From assembly GCA_964245425.1 (NCBI GenBank), contig CAXTMV010000001.1, positions 57,423 to 121,422 on the forward strand: a DNA stretch of 64,000 bases. The letters are read 5' to 3'. Under the pieces are notes generated by a model that searched no databases, had not been told where the DNA came from, and saw nothing but the letters and a program-made list of their open reading frames with translations. The DNA is from JACMLD01 sp964245425 (GTDB lineage: Bacteria; Bacteroidota; Bacteroidia; Chitinophagales; Chitinophagaceae). Shown here one piece after another: positions 9,297 through 17,906 of the stretch. The position numbers were made by a program, and so were the translations under genes. Positions within the stretch are counted from its first letter, which is position 1; each line of letters begins with the position of its first letter.

Positions 9297-10154
9297 CTAT
9301 ATTGCTTTTTTTGTTGCGTATATCATCAGACCGCCTTTGGTGACAATGTCTGTCAGTAAAACGGTCTTATTGTTCTCGATGGTATATAACTGGTATCCGA
9401 ATTGTTTTAAGAGCCGCTGGGCACTGCCTTTTTCAACGCCTTTTGCCAGGTCTTCGGCCCAATCAATGAATTCAAAGAAGATATCCGGTGCGTCAGCAGC
9501 ACTCAGCAACTTTTCGCCCCCTTTGAAAGCATAGTATTCGTATCCCTCAATGTCTATTTTAATTAAATCTACTTTTTGGATGCCGGCATTTGCCAGCAGG
9601 GTATCCAGCTGTATGGTTTCTACGTCGATGGCCTGGTCTGTGAAAACGGATGATAAAGACCCGGTACCGAATTTGTCTTTGGGACTGAAAAAGGGCAGTA
9701 TCTTTTTATCTTCATCAAAAAGGGCAAAGTTAAAAAGGGAGACGGTAGGCTCCAGTCCGTTTCCTTTGATATTCTGTTTCAGGTAATTAAAAATCCAGGG
9801 CGCGGCCTCCACGCAAAGTGTTTTTACATCGGGCCTTCTCTTGCATAAAGGAATGGTAATGGCGCCGATATTGGCGCCCAGGTCAAGAAAAACACCATTT
9901 TGCGGAAGCCGGCTTAATAAAAAATGATGGGTATCATATTCATGAATGCCGTTGATGAATATTTCAAAAGCCAAATGTTCTTTCAGGTTGGGCAACAGGT
10001 AGCGGCAGTTGTACCGGCCATTTACCCAGATATCGTTCAGATCATTTATTTCATTTTTGAAAAAAATCCTCGACAAAAAATGCTTGCCTTTGAACTCCGG
10101 CAATTTTCGCATTAACTTTTCAATCATATGCTTTAAGTGGCTTTGTATTATCAA
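9297..10154 (-). CDS. FkbM family SAM-dependent methyltransferase
   Basis: 285 residues with the class I methyltransferase core: FLDLGANIGAITIPL (SAM-binding motif I, about 92-106), CVEAAPWIF (motif II acidic residue) and IDIEGYEYYAFKGGEKLL, a strong FkbM-family signature. It probably O-methylates a sugar hydroxyl. The first ATG overlaps the preceding glycosyltransferase gene by 35 bases; a second in-frame ATG at 10127 would reduce this to 8 bases and is equally plausible. A second FkbM gene sits at 31073-31825, so the polymer probably carries more than one methyl group. Confidence 0.85.
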   Translation of the reverse strand: MIIQSHLKHMIEKLMRKLPEFKGKHFLSRIFFKNEINDLNDIWVNGRYNCRYLLPNLKEHLAFEIFINGIHEYDTHHFLLSRLPQNGVFLDLGANIGAITIPLCKRRPDVKTLCVEAAPWIFNYLKQNIKGNGLEPTVSLFNFALFDEDKKILPFFSPKDKFGTGSLSSVFTDQAIDVETIQLDTLLANAGIQKVDLIKIDIEGYEYYAFKGGEKLLSAADAPDIFFEFIDWAEDLAKGVEKGSAQRLLKQFGYQLYTIENNKTVLLTDIVTKGGLMIYATKKAI

Positions 10155-11283
10155 GCTTATTTAATATTTCCACCAGCGCCTGTTCTGCCGTATAAGAATC
10201 ATGCCGGTAGTGTAAAGCATCCCTGTTTACCAGGTCTTTCAGCACGTACAAAGATAAGTCTTCGAAAGCGACTGGCACCATACGCGGAAAGCTGCCGGCG
10301 GTTGCATACTGGCTGGCGGTAACCATTTGTTGGGGAAACCAGGCATCCAATGCAGAAACATGGTATTCAAACAGCTTATTGGGCGCATTGTAAATATAAT
10401 TTGGGATATGGCCCTTGTACAGGATTACCCCTATGTCATACTGTTGCAGGATAACAGGTAATTCATGGTAGTTTACCTGGCCTTTAAAGCGGATATAAGG
10501 GCTTTGCAGGCCGGCCAGGTAATCCATTACTTCGGATTCTATCGTCAACGCATAAATATCCCAGGTGGCCTGGCCATCCTGCCGGATGATCCATTCTGCA
10601 AATTCGCGGGTATACATGCTGTTCATGCCCAGTGAACCAACCTGAATAAAGCGGACCGGAAAACAAATGGGTTGTTTTTTTTCGATGGCCCAGCTTTGCG
10701 GCGGGTAATTGGGCAGGATGTATTTTTTTTTGATTTGCACGCTCGGCATATCCGCCAAAAAAAAATGCATTCTTTCTTTATTGGTATGCGATACCCATTC
10801 GGCGGCACGATACAAACGCATTTCAAGCGCATGAAACCACCTTAGCAGGCGCATACCACCGGCATATTCTTCTTTCGACATATACTCGTGGTAGTGAATA
10901 AATACGCGGCAAGACCGGTTAAAGAAAGTCTTATAGCACCAGGCGGGGAAGGATGAAATGGTATCGTAATACAATACCGTATCCGGCCGGTGGCCAATCA
11001 ACTGAACAACGGTTTTTATATAATAGGACAAATAATGGCGAAGGCGGCTTACCAGGCCCCTGGTATTTGCGGAGCCGAATCGCTTTATTTCAACAGAAGG
11101 CCGGGGTGCCTGGTAGACATCCAGTTCTTTTATTGCACAGGGTGTACTATACACCCGTAATGGCTGGTCGGCTGCAGGGTGCTGCGCCGCCCAGCCATTG
11201 ATTAGGTTCATGACCGGTGGGTAAAGCTCCAGCGGCAGAAAATGCAGCAGCGCTGTTTTTTGTATGACCGGGCCTGGCTGCAA
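10120..11283 (-). CDS. Putative GT-B glycosyltransferase
   Basis: 387 residues. The C-terminal half contains the segment YDIGVILYKG...IYNAPNKLFEYHVSALDAW, typical of GT-B glycosyltransferases in which APNKLFEY contacts the donor. The N-terminal half shows an LLHFLPLELYPPVMNLI strand and a central RVFIHYHEYMS segment. It is therefore probably a glycosyltransferase of the polysaccharide operon. No EX7E motif is obvious and I cannot place it in a CAZy family. It lies one base downstream of the CgeB-like gene, which supports co-translation. Sugar specificity is unknown. Confidence 0.7.
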   Translation of the reverse strand: MQPGPVIQKTALLHFLPLELYPPVMNLINGWAAQHPAADQPLRVYSTPCAIKELDVYQAPRPSVEIKRFGSANTRGLVSRLRHYLSYYIKTVVQLIGHRPDTVLYYDTISSFPAWCYKTFFNRSCRVFIHYHEYMSKEEYAGGMRLLRWFHALEMRLYRAAEWVSHTNKERMHFFLADMPSVQIKKKYILPNYPPQSWAIEKKQPICFPVRFIQVGSLGMNSMYTREFAEWIIRQDGQATWDIYALTIESEVMDYLAGLQSPYIRFKGQVNYHELPVILQQYDIGVILYKGHIPNYIYNAPNKLFEYHVSALDAWFPQQMVTASQYATAGSFPRMVPVAFEDLSLYVLKDLVNRDALHYRHDSYTAEQALVEILNKLDNTKPLKAYD

Positions 11284-11284
11284 A

Positions 11285-12307
11285 TCAGTTTTTTTCTATG
11301 GCCGACAATAAAGCCATGGCTCTTTGCCTGTACATATGATCTTTCACCAGTAGGGCCTGCGCATTTTTTTTCATGGTTTCTATCGCTGTTTTGTTTTCCA
11401 TGGCATACCTGATCTGGGCAACCAGGCTGTCTTTATCAGAAAAATAAAGCAGGTGTTCCTTATCCTGGAAGATGGCCGCCATTTCCGGGCCGGCCGAACA
11501 AATCTGGGCGCCTCCGGACGAGAATATCTCAAAAAAACGCATATTCACCGCGGGGTAATTATTGGTGTCCATTACATTGAGGCTTAGCAATGAGTTCTGA
11601 ACAATGTCTGTAAAGGCTTTTCCGTACAAAGGTTTGTTACCGGCTACCTTTTTCAGTGGTTTAAAGGTACAACGCTGCCAATAGGGACCGGTAACTTTTA
11701 AACGAAGCCCTTCAAATGATTCATAGATGATGCGCAGGGCGGCTTCTCTTTCCGGCCGCCAGGAGCCAACAAAATTAATATCGTAGCGGTAATTATCTTT
11801 TGTTACCGCTGGTTCAAAATGCGCCTTTACATCTCCGGCAAAAGGTATCCAGCAGGTATTTTTTGCCCCCATGGCAGCGAATGCTTTTAATGAACTGCTG
11901 CTGTAAGAAGCAACCAGGTCTGTGAGTGCCAGGCTGCTGTGGATATAACGGTTCATATTGGGTAATGGATCTGCCCAATACCAGGCAATAAGGGTATCCG
12001 GCGACACCGTTTTGATATACGCAAATGTACCAGGCAGCACCTGGGCACCGGTAAAAGCCAGTACGATGTCTGGCTTTTCTGCCAATACTTGTTCGGCCAG
12101 TTCCTTATTGGCTTTCCGCAGCCAGGATTCTACCGGAAAAAAAAGATGCAGGCGATAAGCCCATTTACCCGGCCTGGCATATTTCTGTACTTTTTGTTTG
12201 GTATCGAACAGGGTTACTGTATGACCCAGGGCCAGGAAGGCTTCATAATAGGCCATCTCCAGGCAATGGCTATCCGTTTCCCCGATTATTAAAATATGTT
12301 TCGCCAT
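11285..12307 (-). CDS. CgeB-like glycosyltransferase
   Basis: 340 residues that match the pattern of CgeB-type (Glyco_trans_1_2) proteins. It starts with a Rossmann-like ILIIGETDSHCLEMAYYEAF, has IAWYWADPL in the middle, then DINFVGSWRPEREAAL, and ends with NMRFFEIFSSGGAQICSAGPE, the family's donor-site region. The protein ends with a helical segment ending LLSAIEKN. The gene abuts the preceding GT2 gene without spacing and precedes another glycosyltransferase. It should transfer a hexose-type residue in the cytoplasm; no specificity can be read. A second protein with similar organisation is encoded at 13391-14392. Confidence 0.75.
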   Translation of the reverse strand: MAKHILIIGETDSHCLEMAYYEAFLALGHTVTLFDTKQKVQKYARPGKWAYRLHLFFPVESWLRKANKELAEQVLAEKPDIVLAFTGAQVLPGTFAYIKTVSPDTLIAWYWADPLPNMNRYIHSSLALTDLVASYSSSSLKAFAAMGAKNTCWIPFAGDVKAHFEPAVTKDNYRYDINFVGSWRPEREAALRIIYESFEGLRLKVTGPYWQRCTFKPLKKVAGNKPLYGKAFTDIVQNSLLSLNVMDTNNYPAVNMRFFEIFSSGGAQICSAGPEMAAIFQDKEHLLYFSDKDSLVAQIRYAMENKTAIETMKKNAQALLVKDHMYRQRAMALLSAIEKN

Positions 12308-13342
12308 TTATTTCTTGATCAGTTTATAGATAGCCGGCTTCAATTTTTTGAAAACAAAGACCGGTACGGAAAACCCTATCAGGATAGCCAGGTAATAATA
12401 TACCTTTATTTTTATTTTCTGGAATGAACTGATTTCTTTGTACTGCGCAAACCCGGTGGGGTTTACACCTTTGGCCATGGCAGCCGCTCCCACAAAAGAT
12501 CCATTGCTCCGGTAATCAATGAACCAGAAAGGAACGGTAAACCGGTATATGTTTTTCAGTACTTTATAGGTCACTGCTGTCATGTCGGCCCCTGCATCCC
12601 TGAATCCTTCCGTTACGGCCCACACTACCTGCCTGAGCCCCCCGTCTATCGGCTTGAATTCACTCCATTTTTTCATCAGTGTATCGCGGTAAGAATTGGC
12701 CATGGAGCCGTCGATCCTGATGTCTTTTATGACCAGCGGAACATTGTACATAAAGAAACGGCCACCGGCGGTTATAATGCGTGCTGCAAAATACATCTGC
12801 ACAAAAACACTGCCGTCTGCCTTGCTGGTGTTCACCTGTTCAAAAACATCTTTCCTGATAAAGATGCCAGCCACATAGCTGAAAGAGCGGTAATATTTTA
12901 ATGCCACTGCTTCTCCGGAACCGATTACTGCCGTACAAAAGGCCCTGGCCATTACGGTGTCGGGGCTTTTGTCTTCCGTATAATTACAAAAACCGAGCTC
13001 CGGCAATTGTTTTTCCTGCAAAAAATTAACCAGTTGCTGAATGCCGCCGCTCCCGTTCAGGGTATCGTCGTTCCCCATCATCATGCAATAATCGCCGGTG
13101 GCCAGTTCCAGGCTTTTGCGCAGGTTGGCATCATACCCCACATTTACCGGGTGCCGGTGATAGACCAGCGGGTATTTATAGGCAGCCTGCATTTTTCTGA
13201 TTTCTTCTTCCGTATTGTCGGTAGAAGCATCATCGCTGATCACTATTTCGATGTGCGGGTAATCCTGTTCTGCAATAACAGACAGGTTTTTCAGCAGGTA
13301 TTGTATCCTGTTGTACTGGGGAATGCAAAGAGAAATTTTCAT
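12308..13342 (-). CDS. Glycosyltransferase family 2
   Basis: 344 residues with a GT-A domain at the N-terminus: LCIPQYNRIQYLLKNL, then EIVISDDASTDNT (nucleotide binding) and MMGNDDTLNG in the place of the DXD metal-binding motif. The C-terminus has a hydrophobic helix (YYLAILIGFSVPVFVF) that may anchor it to the inner membrane. It is an inverting glycosyltransferase that probably uses a nucleotide sugar and a lipid-linked acceptor. About 48 bases separate it from the gene upstream, and it adjoins the CgeB-like gene downstream. Confidence 0.88.
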   Translation of the reverse strand: MKISLCIPQYNRIQYLLKNLSVIAEQDYPHIEIVISDDASTDNTEEEIRKMQAAYKYPLVYHRHPVNVGYDANLRKSLELATGDYCMMMGNDDTLNGSGGIQQLVNFLQEKQLPELGFCNYTEDKSPDTVMARAFCTAVIGSGEAVALKYYRSFSYVAGIFIRKDVFEQVNTSKADGSVFVQMYFAARIITAGGRFFMYNVPLVIKDIRIDGSMANSYRDTLMKKWSEFKPIDGGLRQVVWAVTEGFRDAGADMTAVTYKVLKNIYRFTVPFWFIDYRSNGSFVGAAAMAKGVNPTGFAQYKEISSFQKIKIKVYYYLAILIGFSVPVFVFKKLKPAIYKLIKK

Positions 13343-13390
13343 AAGTACGGTCGAAAAAGCATAAGTATAAATAACAAGTTTATTGTATTG

Positions 13391-14392
13391 TCATAGCCAG
13401 GACAAAACGCGCTGCACTCTTTCCCGCCATGACCATTGCTGGCTGCGTGTGGCCTGCATCCGCAGGGCAACTTGGTGATGTGCGGCTCTTGCCTCCCACA
13501 ATGTCTTCAATTGCTGGTGTATGCTCTCTACGGTAGCAGGCCAGGCAAGGCGCTGCACAGCACCCGGAAAAAGCAAATCTTCAAAAAGACTGTTTTCGGG
13601 TGCTTTACCAATCATGACTGTACCCGCTGCAGCTGCTTCAAACCAACGGCAGGTAATAGGGTGCAGGTGTCCCGCCCTGTCAGGAGTGGTAAGTTCTACC
13701 GGCCAGGAAAAAGTAAATACGCTGTGGTTCAGGTGCCAGGCATATTGCTGGTAAAGATCACGCCCATCCAGGTTTTTTTCCCATGAGGCCGCCATCGTGT
13801 AATCGTAATAAAGATGATGGTCTGCGCAGAATGATTTTACTGCTTCATGGTAAATAGGGTTTCTTCGCCCGAAAGCAGAGAAAGGTATTGTACGCTCATG
13901 CAGTTGCAGGGGTGTAAAAAAAGATGTATCAGTCGCCTGCTCCAAAGTATACCATTTCCGGCCGGTTAGCTGCTCCAGATCCGGCACCGCGTCATTGAAA
14001 GAAGTAATTAGCATATCCCAGTCGGAATTGCTGAATAATTTCTTAATCAGCGGATATTGAGAAGGCAATGTATCAAAAATATACAAGATCTTCTTCTTGT
14101 ATTGCCCCTGCCAGTTTTTAAACTGATCCAGCTGATAATTTTCGGGTCCCATTAATATGTACCAGGCAATATCTGCTTTTTCATTATTCCAGGCCTGGGG
14201 GGGAAACCAGTTACGGTATTTAGCCCGGGTCATGCCATGACCAAAATGTTTTTTTAATAGTGGTGATAACCGGTGCACGGGAATTTCTGAAACAGTTGCC
14301 CCTGCTTCTTGTATGATAGCTTCTTCAAAAGAACGGAGCGTACCATATTCTTTTCCTTCGTGAGACATATCTGTAAGAACAACTTGTTTCAT
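13391..14392 (-). CDS. CgeB-like glycosyltransferase
   Basis: 333 residues. The C-terminal donor region reads TCRWFEAAAAGTVMIGKAPEN, the arrangement seen in CgeB-like GT-B proteins. The middle contains DWDMLITSFNDAVPDLEQLTG and an FSAFGRRNPIYHEAV segment corresponding to the family's FVGR-type turn. The N-terminal domain (VVLTDMSHEGKEYGTL) is more divergent. I infer a glycosyltransferase acting on the same repeat unit as its neighbours. It is seven bases from the acyltransferase gene. The function is supported by fold-type motifs and context, not by a characterised close relative. Confidence 0.7.
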   Translation of the reverse strand: MKQVVLTDMSHEGKEYGTLRSFEEAIIQEAGATVSEIPVHRLSPLLKKHFGHGMTRAKYRNWFPPQAWNNEKADIAWYILMGPENYQLDQFKNWQGQYKKKILYIFDTLPSQYPLIKKLFSNSDWDMLITSFNDAVPDLEQLTGRKWYTLEQATDTSFFTPLQLHERTIPFSAFGRRNPIYHEAVKSFCADHHLYYDYTMAASWEKNLDGRDLYQQYAWHLNHSVFTFSWPVELTTPDRAGHLHPITCRWFEAAAAGTVMIGKAPENSLFEDLLFPGAVQRLAWPATVESIHQQLKTLWEARAAHHQVALRMQATRSQQWSWRERVQRVLSWL

Positions 14393-14399
14393 AAAAGGA

Positions 14400-15560
14400 T
14401 CAGACTTTGAACTTCGCTTTTAAAGTAAGAAAATATTTCTCGAATCCATAATAGGAAGCCGTACTGACGGCCGCTACCAACAGCAGGTTTACTGGAAGGT
14501 AATTCCACGAAAATGCCGCCATTGGAAAATGAGCAGGCGCCAGCAAAAACAATTGCTGCCATACATAAATACTATATGACAGCCGGCCTACCAGTTTTGC
14601 CCCCCGGCTGTTCAGTAACCTGAAGAGAAGATCTTTAGCCGGCATGATATTGCACAAAATAATGGCAGCAAAAATAATGGCTGTACAAGTGGTACCAAAA
14701 GGGAGAAGCAATTTTCCTAACTTTCCATGCAGCGTTGCATATGAAATCAGCCAAACCAATAAAAAGCCAGCCAAGGTTATAATAATTTTATACCGGCTAA
14801 AAAAAAGAGGATTAATAATTCCTTTACCGGCAATGATAGCAACCATTGACCCGATAAAGATGCTGTCTGCATCGTTGATAAAAGGTGCCAGCAGAACTTT
14901 TGCAAAGGAAGGATGGTAATAAACAAACACCCTTAACAGGGGCGCAATGGCAATGAATAGCGCAGCCACAACAATGGCCAGCCGAGTACTTTTTTTAAAC
15001 ACGGATGGCCATAGGAGATAATATTGCTCTTCCACCGCCAGTGACCAACTGTGTACGATTGACCAGTTGGAAGAAGTAATAATAAAATTTGTGAGATAAA
15101 GGGCTGCCATGCCGAAAGCCAGTTTATCGGTTGGCAGGTGCAAATACCAGCCGATTGCCAGCACTACCAGTATATAAAGATAAAAAACCGGAAAAATGCG
15201 AAGAAAACGCCGAATGTAAAATTTTTTCAGGTTAATACCGCGCGTGTTGATTTTCTCTTTAATCAGCAAAGTAGTAATCAAAAATCCACTGATTACAAAG
15301 AAAAGCTTTACACCCAGTTGGCCGCCGCCAAAAATTGTATCCAGGATTTGAAATCCTGTTGCGGGCATGTTCAATGAATTCCGCAGATGCCCTGCCAAAA
15401 CCCATAAAATAGCAACCGCTCTCAAACCATCCAACGAGGGTATGTTATTTATGGAAAGATAAGAGGGCATGTTAAAAGAACCTCTCCAAAAAATTGTCAG
15501 TGCTTTTTTGATCATGTAAACAAAGAACTTATTCTTTCCATCAACACCTGGCGATGCCAC
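14400..15560 (-). CDS. Acyltransferase 3 family membrane O-acyltransferase (OafA/WecH-like)
   Basis: An integral membrane protein with about ten hydrophobic helices. The N-terminal motif NIPSLDGLRAVAILWVLAGH contains the conserved histidine, and FFVISGFLITTLL and VEEQYYLLWP are further hallmarks of the acyltransferase 3 family. These enzymes move acetyl or other acyl groups across the inner membrane onto glycans. Three in-frame ATGs are possible (15560, 15515, 15470). The family usually begins about ten residues before SLDGLRA, which favours 15470 and a protein of 356 residues. It is the only membrane-type O-acyltransferase inside the operon and probably decorates the polymer. Confidence 0.88.
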   Translation of the reverse strand: MASPGVDGKNKFFVYMIKKALTIFWRGSFNMPSYLSINNIPSLDGLRAVAILWVLAGHLRNSLNMPATGFQILDTIFGGGQLGVKLFFVISGFLITTLLIKEKINTRGINLKKFYIRRFLRIFPVFYLYILVVLAIGWYLHLPTDKLAFGMAALYLTNFIITSSNWSIVHSWSLAVEEQYYLLWPSVFKKSTRLAIVVAALFIAIAPLLRVFVYYHPSFAKVLLAPFINDADSIFIGSMVAIIAGKGIINPLFFSRYKIIITLAGFLLVWLISYATLHGKLGKLLLPFGTTCTAIIFAAIILCNIMPAKDLLFRLLNSRGAKLVGRLSYSIYVWQQLFLLAPAHFPMAAFSWNYLPVNLLLVAAVSTASYYGFEKYFLTLKAKFKV

Positions 15561-15577
15561 GATAATCAGCTACAGTC

Positions 15578-16753
15578 TTATACAATTCGCACATTACTTT
15601 TTCGGTTTTCGGCCATAGAACCGATAATTTTTTCAATCCGCCCAACCTGATTGGCATATGTGTTCATGCGTGCATACGCTTTCCGTTTCTCCTGCAGACC
15701 TGGATTGTTGTGAAACCGAAGATTTTGCATCACTTCCTTAAACAGGCGCAGAAGCCCATGGTTATTATTGCGGCTACGGACCATCTGTAGCAGTTCAGGT
15801 TTATCTTGATAAGCAGATACATTATTGGCAATGATTACTTTACCGGTACTCAGGTATTCCATTATTTTATGGTAATTGGTACCCCTGCTCTGATCTCTTT
15901 CTACATCATAACATATCAGGAAAGCATCCATGCGTTGTAAGGCAAGCGCCAACTGAACCTGGTTGATGGGACCGTGCATAAGCAGGCCAAGATTTTTCAG
16001 CTCTTCCAGGAAGGCTTTTGTTTCTTCTGTTGCCGAGCCGCCTATATTATTATTGGCTGTTGAAAAAGGTCCCCAGTATTCAAAAACAACAGCATGGTTT
16101 TCAGCAATGATCTTTAAAAGCGTTGGGCGGTCAACATCTTCCCGCAGCAGGTTGCCGGAGATACCTACATGAATATTTTTTTTATCGGCCGGGCCGCTAA
16201 CCGGCACAGACAGAAAATCGTCTCCGATGCCATGGTTGATGAGGTGCCTGGGTTGTGCAAAGCCACTGTATTTCTCCAGTATTTCAGTTGTAACAGAAAA
16301 AATAACCTGCGAACCTTCTGCTGCCCGGATGGCTTCTGCGTTGGGCGGCTCATCTACCGGCTGGAATATCTTGAAGGGCTTTTTACCGAAAAATTTAAAT
16401 GGATACAGGTGTCCCTGGTCGAAAGACCAGACAATATCTACCTGCCTGTTTAGCTGTTGCAATATTTTTTTAACGTGAAAGCGCATCAGCCAGTGAAATA
16501 ACCAGAGGGCATGAAATTTAAACACGAATGGAAAAGACAGGCGGTGATCGATTATAAACAGGTTATGGTGGGTACAGGATGTGCTGATCTGTACCTGGCC
16601 GGGCTTTTTATTACCTCCTGTCTCCGGCGGATTCAGAAAGTATACCCGGTTCCCCATTTTGGCCAAGGCAATGGCATAATGATGTTTCGAAATAAACATC
16701 TGCCCCCAGGCCTGGGGCGAAACGATCACAATGGTCTTGTTTTTCAAAGGCAT
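15578..16753 (-). CDS. Putative GT-B glycosyltransferase
   Basis: 391 residues. The N-terminus (IVIVSPQAWGQMFISKHHYAIALA) looks like the acceptor domain of GT4-like enzymes. The middle has the VDIVWSFDQGHLYPF and FKIFQPVDEPP segments, and the C-terminal domain has HVGISGNLLREDVDRPTLL and MDAFLICYDVERDQSRGTNYHKIMEYLSTGKVIIAN in separate stretches, equivalent to the donor site with its YLSTGKVI turn. It resembles TuaH-type teichuronic-acid glycosyltransferases in layout. A 108-base spacer separates it from the upstream oxidoreductase gene, one of the wider gaps in the operon. Confidence 0.75.
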   Translation of the reverse strand: MPLKNKTIVIVSPQAWGQMFISKHHYAIALAKMGNRVYFLNPPETGGNKKPGQVQISTSCTHHNLFIIDHRLSFPFVFKFHALWLFHWLMRFHVKKILQQLNRQVDIVWSFDQGHLYPFKFFGKKPFKIFQPVDEPPNAEAIRAAEGSQVIFSVTTEILEKYSGFAQPRHLINHGIGDDFLSVPVSGPADKKNIHVGISGNLLREDVDRPTLLKIIAENHAVVFEYWGPFSTANNNIGGSATEETKAFLEELKNLGLLMHGPINQVQLALALQRMDAFLICYDVERDQSRGTNYHKIMEYLSTGKVIIANNVSAYQDKPELLQMVRSRNNNHGLLRLFKEVMQNLRFHNNPGLQEKRKAYARMNTYANQVGRIEKIIGSMAENRKSNVRIV

Positions 16754-16861
16754 CCTCAGGGCTAGATTTAGTAGTAGTAGTAAGCGTTTACCTTTATCTA
16801 AACCTGAAAATAAGCCTAAAAAACTATTTCGGGTGCATTTATCTAAACAAATTAAGTGTTT
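16754..16861 (-). promoter_or_regulatory. Intra-operon spacer with a weak promoter-like pair
   Basis: On the minus strand a TTTG lies 21 bases before TAGTTTTT, close to but not matching the Bacteroidota pattern TTTG, 19 bases, TAnnTTTG. The spacer also holds two copies of TTATCTAAAC and a short TAG trinucleotide run (about 16769-16782). It could be an internal promoter for the distal glycosyltransferases; the match is weak. Confidence 0.2.
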
Positions 16862-17890
16862 TTACTTATGTTTTAATGTCTGCAAGCCCTGCTTTTTGGC
16901 CGCCTGCTGGTAGATTTTTTCAATAATGGCTACGGTCTTCATTCCTTCTTCCGTGCTGATATAAACCGGTTCCTTGTTTTGCAGAAAGGCGACCAGGTTT
17001 TCATATACTTTGTCGTGATTACTCATAGAGCCCTGGTATTTGCCATAGTCATTGGCCCCTTTGCCTGCGGGCAGGTTCTCTATTGTATATCCCTCAATAT
17101 CCTGGTAATCTATCCGGTTCAGGTATTCACCGCCAATTTTTACCGTTCCTTTTTCACCGAAAATGGTCAGTGACCCTTCCATGTTTTTGCAATGGCTGTT
17201 TACGGTATAATGCAGGGTACCGGTAATGCCGTTTGTAAATTCAAGTAGTACCACACCGGTATCTTCAAAATCAATGATTCCCTTGTGCGCATAATTATTC
17301 AGTATGGCGGCCACCTGTTTCACGTCTCCGATCATCCAATACAACAGGTCAATAAAATGACTGAACTGCGTAAACAAGGTACCGCCATCCATTTCCATGG
17401 TACCCTTCCAGGAATTATGGTAGTAAGCGGCGTCGCGGTTCCAGAAACAATTCAGCTGTATGCTGTAAATACGCCCCAGCCGGTTTTCGGTCAATAATTT
17501 TTTCACGGCCTGAACAGGCGGGTTAAACCGGTTCTGTTTTACCACGAAAAGGCTTTTGCCGACCTTTGCTGCTGCATCCATCATGGCCGCGCAATCAAGC
17601 GATGTCAGCGCCATCGGCTTTTCGCACAAGACATGTATGCCGGCTTCCAGTGCCTGGATGCTCTGTGCTGCATGAAGCCCATTGGGCGTACAAACCGTTA
17701 CCACATCAAGGCCGGTTTCGGCGGCCAGCATGGCGTCGAGGCTGTAATAGGCTTTCGCATCAAATGCCTGTGCGAGTGCGTCGGCTTTCTCTTTTACCGT
17801 ATCGCAAACGGCTACCAGTTTTCCGTTTCGGGCAATATGTTCTGCATGTCTTTGTGCAATACGTCCACAACCCACCAATGCAAATCTCAT
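16862..17890 (-). CDS. Gfo/Idh/MocA family NAD(P)-dependent sugar oxidoreductase
   Basis: 342 residues with an N-terminal Rossmann fold (FALVGCGRIAQRHAEHI) and the family's catalytic-site signature HVLCEKPMALT (about 91-101). The C-terminal alpha/beta domain includes GGTLFTQFSHFIDLLYWM. In amidino-sugar pathways such as P. aeruginosa B-band O antigen, a member of this family (WbpB) oxidises C3 of a UDP-N-acetyl-hexosaminuronate. The gene follows the WbpG-like amidotransferase by 16 bases, so a related role is reasonable, but its N-terminus is of the generic CGRIA type rather than clearly WbpB. Other 3-keto-sugar-forming roles are possible. Confidence 0.85.
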   Translation of the reverse strand: MRFALVGCGRIAQRHAEHIARNGKLVAVCDTVKEKADALAQAFDAKAYYSLDAMLAAETGLDVVTVCTPNGLHAAQSIQALEAGIHVLCEKPMALTSLDCAAMMDAAAKVGKSLFVVKQNRFNPPVQAVKKLLTENRLGRIYSIQLNCFWNRDAAYYHNSWKGTMEMDGGTLFTQFSHFIDLLYWMIGDVKQVAAILNNYAHKGIIDFEDTGVVLLEFTNGITGTLHYTVNSHCKNMEGSLTIFGEKGTVKIGGEYLNRIDYQDIEGYTIENLPAGKGANDYGKYQGSMSNHDKVYENLVAFLQNKEPVYISTEEGMKTVAIIEKIYQQAAKKQGLQTLKHK

Positions 17891-17906
17891 GGTACTTGTT
17901 TTTTTG